From Tribonema minus (Eukaryota; Sar; Xanthophyceae; Tribonematales; Tribonemataceae): a stretch of 64,000 bases of DNA. The notes beneath the pieces are model-generated. The model saw only the letters and a list, made by a program, of their open reading frames with translations. It was not told where the DNA came from and made no database searches. A program made the position numbers and the translations under genes. Positions within the stretch are counted from its first letter, which is position 1; every line of letters starts with the position of its first letter. Shown here in pieces: positions 43,313 through 55,300 of the stretch. The DNA is taken from assembly GCA_017506865.1 (NCBI GenBank), contig JAFCMP010000246.1, forward strand, positions 434,001-498,000, in the 5' to 3' direction.

Positions 43313-46300
43313 TCACTCACCAGAGCAAGTGACGCTAGCGTAGCAGTGCTGTGTCGCAGGGCACTCGCTATCCGTGCCGCCAGGGCAGAGCGTGCCGCAT
43401 GTGGTGCCGGCAGCGCTCCACGATGTGCCACACCGATTGCTGCCGGGGGAGCCAGTGCCTGCGCCGCCCCCTGCAGTGCGGACATACATCACGCAGAGAT
43501 AATCGCGGCAGGTGAGGCAGTGGCACACTGTGTACACTGTGCGGGCAAGAGGCGGCTGCCAGCGGCCTGGCAGACAGCACCTAGGCGCACGGAAACAGGG
43601 CGACCGATGCTGCTGTAAGCCTCGTAGATAGAGGTACAAGGTCAAGACGGACTTCGAGAATGGCTTGCCCAACTCAACTCGCAGAGGTGTGGGCGCACGG
43701 CAGAGTGCTGTGAGCTTTACATTTCTGAAACGCGCCTAAACACCAATTTTTATGAGCTGACCGGTATGCGATTGATCCTCTCCCCCGTTTGCCGCAGCTC
43801 TCCCCCTCCCGCCCCCCTTGTGCATGCCATAATGCGCAACAATGTACACGAATCAAGGACCCAGGGTGGATGAGCCCACAGCGTCCGCTCTGAGAGCATT
43901 GAACTGAGCACACCGCACACGTGTGGTGCTTGCGTGCCTCACCTAACCCCTATCCTCACCCGTCCGCTACCTCTCTCATCGCGCTGCACCTCACGCGTAA
44001 AACCACATGCCTGTGCCATGAGGGGGGGGTTGGGCACTTGAGAGCGCTGCGAGCGCCACCTTACACTCCATGACTACGCACATACATACGGTATAGAAGT
44101 ACATAGCTGTGCCATCAGGGGGCGACGGGCACTTTAACGCTGCTGGCGGCGCGCCGCATGCGGGCGCGGGTATGTGGGCTTACACTCCACGACTACGCAC
44201 ATACCGTATACTATTTGCATAGTACATGCCTGTGCCATCAGGGGGCGACGGGCACTTGAGCGCCGCTGGCGGCGCGCCGCACGTGGGCGCGGGTATGTTG
44301 CTGCAGTCGCGGCCGGTGCCCCAGTTGGTGCGGATGCTCCGCAGCAGCTCCAGGTTGTCGTCCATCTCGCCGTCCCACGCCATGAGCCCCAGGACGCCCT
44401 TGGAGGCAGCCCAGCACGCCTGTTGCGGGATCGGTTGCGCGGCGCGTGAGTCATGGCGTTACGCGGCGCGTGTTTGGCTTTTCGTCATAGGGTGTCCGCC
44501 CCTGAAGCGGAAGCAATAAAAGGGTAGCACGCCTGTTGCGGGATCGTGATGTTGCACGGCGCGTGAGTCATGGCGTTACGAGGCACGTTTTTTGCTTCTT
44601 TTCATAGGGTGCCAGCCCTTCAAGCGGAAGTGAATCAAGTACGACTCGGAGGCACGGACGAGTCGTGCGCCGCACGGAGTGAGTCACGGAGGCTGCCCGC
44701 GCAGCGAGTCGCCACTGCGGCGTGAACGCACCGGCGGCGCGGGCGGAAGTCAGAGGGGACAATGCGAGCAGGGGCGCTGCGAGACGTGCATCATAATTTC
44801 GCACATAGTTTTAACCAGGCCGCGCTGCACGCATGGAACACAATGTGACTTTTGACTCCAGCTGTCCACCCAGGTACCTTGTGCAATGTAGAGGTACATG
44901 TTTGCTGATGGAGGTACAAGGGCCCAGATAGAGGCCGGCTTGCTGGTTTGTACACGCAGTTCAATTGGACACAGCTCATCGGCGCTTTTTTGCAATTGCT
45001 CGGACATTGGCAGCGCAGCGCAGCCCAACATTCTGCTGCCCTCATGAGGCACCTGTACTGCCACTTGGACCCTAACCCTGATCTAAACTGCCGCTAAACC
45101 TAAGCCCCAAAATTCAGGTGCTGTTAGAGGGGGTCGATGTGCAGCAATCCACTTTTGTAGGGTTGGAACTAGGGCTATGCCTAGCCCTCACCCTAACCCT
45201 ATGCGCATGGGCATATGTCCCAGCGCTTGAACCCAGGCGCGCTCCGGCGAGCGCACTGGGCATGCATACTTTGCGCAACAGTAATGTTTTAACTTCAAAG
45301 AGTTTCACATTCAGTGATACTTCAAGTACCAAGATCAGGGTGCCGCGATGAAATACAAAAGACGGGTGGAAGGGGGGGGGGGGGGCTCAAGGTCATGTGT
45401 GTATGTGGCACGCATCATCTGGGAGTGCAGCAGCAAGCTCGCACTGAAACTGACATCAGATTACACTGCCGTCCTCCATAAGGATGCACGCGTTCAAGGG
45501 AATGCCCCCCTGCAACACAGACATAGCGACTGACACAGCAGCGCACTCTCGACGCGCGCCGGACCTGCATTAACAAAGACAACTCCATGCCGAGACGCCG
45601 GCGCACACAAAAAAACAAAAAAAGCAACGGCACATCGATCATTGCCAATGCAGCGCGCCTGACCTTGCGCCTGTGCGTCTCCTGGTTGTCGAAGCTGGCC
45701 CAGTACTGCTTGGCCGGCCCATACGTGGTGTACGCTGACATGGACGCATTGTCGACGGTCGCAGTTGTGCCGGCGCTTGCCATCTGCCGCTTCAGCTCGT
45801 ACCAACTGAGCACTGCATCGGAGATGGTGCAGTCACCTCCGGGAGGGGCACCTGCGGCATCGTTATTGACAGGCAAAGGTGGAGCTCAGCGATTTACTGC
45901 AGAAATGAAGGAGTGGAGCACATGCCTGTACTGCATCAGGGATGGTGCACTTGCCACCGAGAAACAGCGAGTTGAAGTGCACTGTTGAGGCGCGGAGTTG
46001 CAGTTGACGTGCCGTTCCGCCCATGTGGAGGTACGGTAGAGATCTTTCGATGTTGCTTGTTGCACTGCAGACAGCGGCGGTTGAATTTGCTGCCATCAAA
46101 TGCACGACTTTGATGATGTAGGCATCTGCAGTGGCTCTAAGTAGTGTTGACAAGCTTCGAGTACACATGACCCCCTGTGCAGGTGCCCCAATTTGCCTGA
46201 GGTCATTCAATAGGTAACAAGCTTTCGTCAAAAGCCAGGCACCGGCATCTAATACTGCTTCATGAGCAGTGACTTCACGTCATCGCTCAGCATTCTGGCA

Positions 46301-49300
46301 GCGCAGGCACCGACAGAAGCCCAGAAGAAAGTAGGATTTGTCATGAGGAAGCGCCTCAGCAGTCGAGAGCGCAATGCTGAGCACTGTTGGCAAGCTCAAG
46401 GTAAGGGTGAGAGGTGAGTCTCCAGCAATTGCAAGGAGTCCTGAGCATGCTTGTCCAGCGTGTCAGCGCATCGCGCGAGCGTTGATCAGCACTGTTGACA
46501 CACTTGAAGTTCGTACAAGGGCACGGCGCAGCACACCCTGCGACAGTGCCTCGAACCAGGACTAGTCAACGAGGACCGCACGCCATTTCAGACAGCAACA
46601 GAGGATGGCCAGACAAACATCGCGCTACTTGCCCATCATTTGCTTGTTGTCATGACGCACCAGCTACGATGACTCACTCGAAGCGTGACTTAGTTCCGCT
46701 CATGCTGAACGGTGCCGGCTTCCGAGCACCAGCGCAGTCGAGGACTGCAAGACGCTCGGAGCAGTGTGCCCGGGACCGGGCTAAAAGGCTGTTGGACTTT
46801 TCAGACGACGAATACTCACAACGCTGGTCATGATGGTTTGAGTTGTTTGAACCGATGGTTGTGCCACTGGGCAGAAATGGGAGACAGAGGCAGAGCTCCT
46901 TGATGCCATTGCTACTCAAAAAGGGACCAGGATGTTGGTTTTCCGGAGCAGCCAGTCCTCCAGAGCTGTGAAAAGCATAGCGGTGGCCTGCATGTGGTCT
47001 GCTCTGTCTGCGGCGGTCCACGTGGCAATTTGAGAGGCATTGCGGTTAATGACCCACATGGCAGACTCGGGGGGGGGGGGGGGGCTGGTGGCAGGTGGAC
47101 GAGGCTGTTGGGGAGGTACCTGAATGTGGATGAATTCAGCATGAATGAGCACTTTGCGCTGCACCATCGTAGACCCGTCCACTGGTAGCATATCGATCAT
47201 CTAGGCTTCTTGCGGCCTGAGCGAGAAGTCGTTGCACCAATGCGCGTCCGCTCGTGAACTGGTCTGCAGAGCATCGGGGCCTTGTCGCAACTTGGCAGCT
47301 GAGTGCGCCCTACTTGTCAGAGGACGCTCACCAATCCGTCTGCACGTCGCCGCAAGGCTGGCGCACGTGTGGCTGGCCTCAGGGCAATCTGCTAGCTCAC
47401 CCTTAGGGTTAGCCCGATGGTTTAATGTAGTGTTAGCATCAACCCTACAGTGCGTGCCATGCCCGGCGGTTCTGCTGCACCCTCCCTGCCGCCGCCGCAG
47501 CCACTGGCACTGTCAGCACCTACCTGGTGGCGCGCGACCCCCGGCCCGGCGCATGCCTCAGCGTTCACATGCCGTTACAGTCGCAGTACTGTACACTAGG
47601 AGCTGCACAGGCAGTACGCTCTCACCTGCTGACTCAGCGCTCACATGCGGGTACAGCAGTAATTCTTTACATTCGATGATAAGTTGGAGCTGTACAAGCA
47701 GTGCGCCCTCACCTGCCGACTCCGCGCGCACATGCCGTTACAGCCGCAATACTGTAGTACATCAGATCTGTACACGCAGTGCACTCTCTTTCACCTGCCG
47801 CCGCCGCGACGCCGGGCAGCAGGCTGCCAGGTACAGCCGCAATACTGTAGTACACTAGAGCTGTACGCGTAGTGCGCTCTCACCTGCCTCCGCAGCGCTC
47901 ACATGCGATTACAGCCGCAATGCTGCAGTACACTACAGCGATACACGCACCGCGCTCTTGCCTGCCGGCACTCACATGCGCTTACAGCCGCAATACTGTA
48001 GTACACTAGAGCTGTCACAGTACACGCAGTGCAATCTCTCTCACCTGCCGCCGCCGCGACGCCGGGCAGCAGGCTGCCGGCGGGCGCGGCGAGCGTGAAC
48101 GTGCGCGAGTACGTTGCCAGCCCGAGCACGATCTTGTTGGCGGGAACGCCGGCGTTAATGTAGGATGACAGTGCGGAGTCTATGTCCGCGGCCTTGGTGT
48201 TGGCGCACCAGCGCGAGAGGCAGTCCACTATGGGCGCGTTGGCGTTGGCGACCGTCGTGCCCGGGAAGCTGCCGCCGTTGAAGTCGTACCTGCGCTTAGG
48301 GTTAGGGTTACCGTTAGGGTTAGGGTCAGCCGCGAACAGGACGTGCGCGTGAGAACACCAGATGCCTCGGACGCTGAGAAAAGCGTGCACGCATGTGTCT
48401 TTTGACTTCTGCGCCAGCCGCGAACGGGACGGGCAAGGATGAACACCGATGCCTCTGACGCTGAAAAGCGTGCACGCATGCTTCTAGAAGTATGTCTTTT
48501 GATACAGGCGTTGAGCCCTGCGTGTCCAGGCGCGCACGCGCAAGGTCCCTTCCTGTCGCATGCTTCAGTAGCGCCGTATTATGTAAACAGTTCTCGAAGG
48601 ACTTAACTCCGAGGATCATTTAATTGTGATATACTTGTACAGCATGTACAAGCACGCCTGCACGACTCTTGCAAAAACCCGCCTCGACAGAGGGAGATGC
48701 GGAGTGCCCCCGCGCACCAAACCCTAACCCTAACCCTGAGACCCCCCCTCTACTAACCCCCCCCCAGGGGGCTAAAAAGTGGTAGGGAAGGCGCCCCAGG
48801 GACAAGTGTGTATATATGTGTTAGCTAGGAGGGGACACGGCTCTCATGGAAATGAATCAAAAGATCGTAGAGCTCCAGGTGACAAGGGATGGTTGGCCGC
48901 GAGTGCCTTCTACCAATGACCGTGGTCGCCGCCGTTGCAGTCATACACGGCTTTCACTTACGTCATGAGCGAGAATCAACAAAAGGTACTTGTGGATCTG
49001 CGACAGCTCGCAGTGGGCGTCGGCCGCGCTGCACTTACGTCGTGAGGTTGATAAAGTCCAGGTATTTGTGGATCTGCGCTGCACTTACGTCATGAGGTTG
49101 ATAAAGTCCAGGTACTTGTGGATCTGCGACAGCTCGTAGTGGGTGTCGGCCTGCAGCGCTGCCGTCGCGGCGGTAAGCAACAGCCCCGCGCGCTTGCACG
49201 CGGCGTACATCTCCTGCAGCAGCAGCGTGAAGTTGGTGCGCTCCGCGGGCGCTGCGCGGAGAGTGGCGCGGCGTGCGCAAGTGAATTCATTAATGTTAAT

Positions 49301-52300
49301 TCATTCGTGTGGGTGCTGCCTGTGCGATTGAGGCAATGGTGCTCGCCATGTGTGTATCGTATGCTTGCAAGCAGTGAGGTGAAAGCGCACCATACGCGGC
49401 AAGCGCTTACTAATACTAGTGTTAAGCGTTCCACAAGATTAAGGACAGCTGATGGAGGAGCGTTTGAGATCAGCGCTGTGCGGTGCGCGCGCGGCTGTGA
49501 AAGCACATGAGCCATTAGTTTTCTGCCGTACATGGCCAGAGCTTTTGAGCAGGGCAGGGCGTGCTGTGTGAGGCTACGCGGTGATACATTGCTGGTCAAA
49601 ACAGTAGCATTCTGCCAAGCGCACACGATGCTTTGCATCTGTGTGACTAATAAAGTCGCAACAAGACTTAACATTCTTGAAAGTCGCAAAAGCTGCCATG
49701 CAGGCCTTTTTTGGGCCCCCGCTGGCCTTTGATTGCGAAGATGCATCGTTGTTCTTGGTTCTGTCGTGAGTGACTGTTAGCAGGAAACATGCCTGCAAAC
49801 ATTTAGTCAGGATTGGCGCAAGCGCGGCTGTACATTTCCATGCTCCAAAGAAGCAGCCATTGTCCTTCTCGTGTCAGAAAACCGACTTTCACATTGATCA
49901 GCATTTCAACAGAGGCTTTCAAACCGCAGGCCGAGGGTCGGCATGACTTGCCATCGGTTGCATGTTGCTACCACTAAGTAGAGTGGCACACCTAAATTTC
50001 CTGATGCATACCGTACAGATTGGAAATCTACTTCAAGTATGTACTTCAAACTTCTTGAATTAAAGTGAAACTTGACCGAGAAAAGTAGGTGTTTGCATTT
50101 CAACAGCGCCGTGCCCCATACAGCCGGCCTGGTTCGAGTGCCTGTTCAGACACGTACATAGGGATATAAGACTGTCAGTGCTGTACAGCACACCCGCTAT
50201 TGATGGCGGCCTTGGGCTAAACCTAGGCCTACACGTAGCGCTACAGCAGTGCTCCCCCCCCCGCCAGTCTGCAACAGGTCTGCACGCACCATCACAGCTG
50301 CCATAGGATTAGATTTGAGGTTTTTGAATCCGAGCTGAGAGGAGCTTGACGCAGTCTGTCCGCATCAGAATGCCGCTGGCATTCCCGCCCATGCCCTAGG
50401 CAAGACTATACGGCCTGATGCACGGTCTTAGCCTCACGTGTGCCATCGTACTAGGGCGCTCTGTGCCCTGAAGTGTGAGTTTAGGGCCCGAAGCGAGGAT
50501 CTTCGCCTTACCGGTGCCATCGTGATTACGAATCAAAAGATCATAGAGCTCTAGGTGACAAGGGATGGTTGGCCGCAAGTTGCCTTCCGCCGATGACCGT
50601 GGTCGCCGCTGCTGCAGTCATTGGCCACGAGTCAAACGTGATGGGATACTGTGTGCACACAGTATCTAGGCCTAGTGGAGGTGCACTCAGGGCCTGATCC
50701 AGGGTCTTCGCGTCACCTGTGCCATCATAGTTGGGGTACTCCCAGTCCAGGTCGATGCCGTCGAGGGGGTGGGCCGCGCTGGTGGCGTAGGCGATGGCCG
50801 ACTGGATGAACGCCGCGCGATTCGCGGCAGTGCTCGCCATGGCGGGGAAAATGCGGTCGCTGGCCGTGCCCCTGCAACACTCAGCACCAGCGTTTTGTTA
50901 GGGTCAGGGTTTGATAAAAATGAATCAAAAGATCGTAGAGCTCTAGGTGACCAGGGATGGTTAGCCGCCAGTGCCTTCCACCAATTTAACTTGGTATCAG
51001 GGCCACGGCGGTGCGTACAGCTTTACGTTGGCGGAGCAGACAGCCCTGGGCGGTGGCGACATGCAAGTTCAACAGGCAAGTTCAACAATCTGCGTGTTTG
51101 TGTGAACTTGAAGTGGTGGCCAGAGGCGTCCGTTTGGTGACAAGCCCTGCACCATGGATGACACGCGGTCGTCGTTGAGTGGACGGCCACGCTCGTCTCA
51201 CCGTCGACAGACCACAATTGGCACAGGGGGCAGTCAAATAGGACTTGATATTTTCGTGGTGGGGCATGTGTCGCGCCCACTCTCAATCACTGAGACCCCC
51301 TGTTACGAAGGGAAGCAACGCATCGCCGTAGTCACGTCTGGAAGGCAGGACCGCTTAGCAATGCTTGCAGACTCAGTGCCTGCACACCGCAGCGGAACAG
51401 CAGTCGGATGGGCCCCGATGCGGCCTTGTTGATGGCGCACTCAAAACGCGCGCGCGTGGCGATTTGACGGCTGGCCTCAAGCTCGTGGGTTGTTAGGGCG
51501 TCTACACAACGCCTGCTTGCATCAGCCCTGGCCCTAGACAGCGCAACACATGAGCGCGCCAGCCGTGCCTCGAGGCCCTCCCAGTTGCAACTTAATGAGA
51601 ACGAATCAAAAGATCGTAGAGCTCTCAATGACAAGGGATGGTTAGCCGCAAGTGCCTTTCACCTATAACCATGGTCGCCGCTGCTGCGGCACTGGCCACA
51701 AGTCAAACAGTACTACCACGTCCACAGTAGTCAAAAGACTCATGCGTGCAAGCTTTTCAGCGTTCGAGGCGTATGTGTTCAGTATGGAAAGGTCTCACGT
51801 GGTCGGTTGGCCAGCTAATTAATCTGATTTAGTATATCAGCGGCGGTCGCTGGCTCAATTGAAGGCCAACCAACTTAGCCTAATTTAAATTGATTTGCTG
51901 GCTCACTTGAGGCCAACTTAACCTAATTAAATTTGATTCGCTGGCTCACTTGAAGGCCGACTTCACCTAATTTAATTTGATTCGATGGCTCACTTGAAGG
52001 CTTCGTCAGCGCGGCTGAAGCTCCACCCGCCGATGGAGACGAGCACCTTGACGCCCCTGGAGCGGTGGACCTGCAGCTGCTGCAGCAACGCGTCGTCGTT
52101 CCACTCCACGTTGACGACCTTGAAAGTGTCCGGCTCGATCTGCAAGGCGTCACGGGAGGACCGTGAAGTCGCGAGCCGCTGATGGCACTGGCAGCGGCAT
52201 TGTGACGACTCGATGTTGAAGTTCGGTACAAAGAGGGTCTTTGCGGTGGCGTATCGTCCCTTCTCTGCACTGCTTTGGGGAACTCGGACAATGTGTGTAA

Positions 52301-55300
52301 AGCAGTGGAAGGCAGTGCCACGCCCCTTATCTGCCCAATGTGGCGCTTGTCAGTGAGCAGTCAAGCCCCTAAGCCGGTGCATACAATGCCATGATTACAA
52401 CATTCCACGTGCACTCTCAAAATTGTTGGTTGCAGACACGACCAGCACACTATCGTCGCACAAAGCCGGAGCCAGTGATAGAGCCTAATTCTATGTGCTG
52501 CTACTGGTGCACGTACGTTGCGGTTGCACACAACGATGAGTGCCCAACTTGAAGTTGAAGCTACGCTGGCTGCTCCGGACACTACCCCAGCTGTTCGAAA
52601 CGCGCCTTGCGGCCATGTTCAGACGTTGGTGCATGTAACGAAGCGACGGGCCAGCACTGATGGCACACATTCCTGCAAGTGTGCTCAAAGTACCACTACT
52701 AGCAGGCGAGGTCACACACATTTTGAAAACGCAAACCATGTGCATAAGCCATGCCGTGCTCTGCGAGGGCTGCGCCTTGGGCGCTGAGGTGAAAGTTTAA
52801 GGTTCTGAGCACTTTGGGCCTGATGATGCTCAATGACATGTAGACTAAAGCTGAGAAATGCTGCAGATAGGGTTACGTGACAAAACCCAGACGCCATGCC
52901 GCAAGCTCACTCCGAGCTAGAGCGGACCCTCACCTCACAGCCTGACGTGAGCCTTTACCCGTTGGTGCACACCTATCTGATGTGAGCATGACCTTATACT
53001 GACCCACACCTCACACCTTATTAGGGTACTCAACAGTGAAGAGTTGTGAGCCGTGACACCGGCGAGTGCAACGCTCTCCAAGGCGCCATCAGCCATGCGG
53101 CAGCACCTCACTTGAACCCAAAATTGGAATCTCCAGCCTATGGGAAAATCAACCCACGCCTACACTATAGGCTGGCACCTAGCAACCACCGTAGCCTGAT
53201 CCATACCTCATGTTGAACCTGAGCACCAGCTCCGATCCTTCAAGTTCTCGCGAACCTGGATATCGCCGCCCACCATCACACCCTCGCGGAGGCATACTAT
53301 GTGATGTGCACAACAAAAAAAAAGGGTCCACGTTTGGCATGGTACTGCGCGCAGAGAGGAAAGGGGGGGGGGGGCAGATTGCGTACAGCAGTTCGATGCC
53401 CCAGCAGAAAGGGCAGCAGAAAGGGCTGTCACTGTTCCAGCAGTTTCGCCCTGTGCATCAAGCCCCCCCCTGCAGTGCCTGTCCCCGAACCCAAATCAGT
53501 GCCCCGCCTCAGCGGAGCGAGCGCAAAGCGAGGTGCTCGCCGCCGCCTCTCATCTTGGCGAAGGCGTAGTTGATGTGCGTGTCCCCAAACTCAAACCAGA
53601 GCCCCGGGGGCACCTCAGCGGAGCGAGCGCGCAGGCGGGGTGTTCGTCACCGCGCCTCTCACCTTGGCGAAGGCGTAGTTGATGTGCGTGAAGAGCGCGG
53701 GGTCGAGGTTGGATGGCGTGTATGCGTACTGCGCGCACCAGGGGGGGCGCGGGTACTCCGCCGTCACGACGCCGCGGTACTGCGCCCAGTCCTGTCGAGA
53801 GCGCAGGCAGCAGGCCGGCAGGGCAGCGTCAGCATCGGCTAGCAGCGCGCGCGGGGGGGGTGGCGGGGGGGGGGCACGATGCCCTGTCGAAAACCCCTGG
53901 CACCCTTCTTCAGAGTTGGCAAAGGGCCTCTACCCCCCCCCACGATGTTGAATACACCTGGCACCCTTCAGAGTTGGCAAACTTGAAGGGCCTCCCCCCT
54001 CCCCCCCCCGGGGGGGGCAGCCGGCCAAGCCTCCCCCGTCGCTTTGCGGGGCCGCAGCACGGAGTGCGGAGTCAGCGCGCTGCTGAGCATCAGCGCGTGA
54101 ACGCGAATGCGCCGGCGCACGTCGGCTCTGCACCTGTTGTAACCGTTACCAGCCAGTGCCCCTACACTGCAAACTTCAAGCAGCTGCAGGGCATGGTGGC
54201 TGCAGCATGCTGTTGCGGTGCCTCAAAGTGTCAAGATGACCGGGGGTGTGAGGGTCGGCGCCGCTCAGGTGATGGGCGATGGTGCACAAACTTCAAGGTG
54301 GCGAGTGCGGAACAGCAGGCGACGCAAACAGTGGTTGAGGAAGCCTGACATGGTCCAAGCCCCCAACAAAACCCTAACCGTCGGCGCAGCGCGTGCGCTT
54401 GGTGCCGAGGCATGCAGCATGATGAGCAGAGATGCGCTGCATACACTTTGCACTTTAAGGTTTGAAGTTTAGGTGACCACAAGGATTGGGGTTCGCGGTA
54501 CAATTGTCCAGGGTGCCAGACTCTGTGTGTGACTGTTGTGCGCTGCAGAGTTCGAAGCAGTGACCGTATGGCCAACAAGAGTCTGCACAGCTGTACTTTA
54601 CAAGTATGTACATATGCATTGCAATTTCAGCAAATTAGAGTCATCTTCGCCATTAAAACACATTGAGTCCGCCAAGGCGAGCCCGCCAGCACAGGGCCAT
54701 TGGCGCAATCTAGACAACCTGCAGTGCAGTGCACATACTGCGCGTTATATCTGCGTGATAACACACAAGGCAGGCCAATGACGGGCAAGCCTCACTGCCC
54801 TATATACAGCAGCAATCAGGTCAATGCATGGCACGGCATACGCATGCGTGTACGCGTGCGCATTCGCCGCAATGACACTATACTTCCGTGTGCGCACATG
54901 ACGCACTGCACAATAGAAGCATGCGTCCGCATGCATGAAGGGCGATGAAAGCCTCACCGTTGTGTACACGGACATGACCTGCGCGGCAAGAGTACACAAC
55001 AAGAGTACACAATGAGTACACAACGAGTACACAACGGACGAGCAACGAAACATGCACTTCGTGAGTGAGTGCGCGTATGGCATGGGTGAGCAACGATGTC
55101 AAGAAAAGTGACAAGGTTTGCTCACCCCAAAACTGTCTGCCTGATGCCGACCCTAATGCATCAGTAAGCATGCGAGAGGGGGGCAAGTTTCATAATGCCT
55201 GCGTCTGACGCTGTAATCTCAACTGTACTGCAAACCCACGGATAGATGCTCCTTTCATAACTTGGACATGCAGAAGCCTTCATGACACTCACGATGCATA

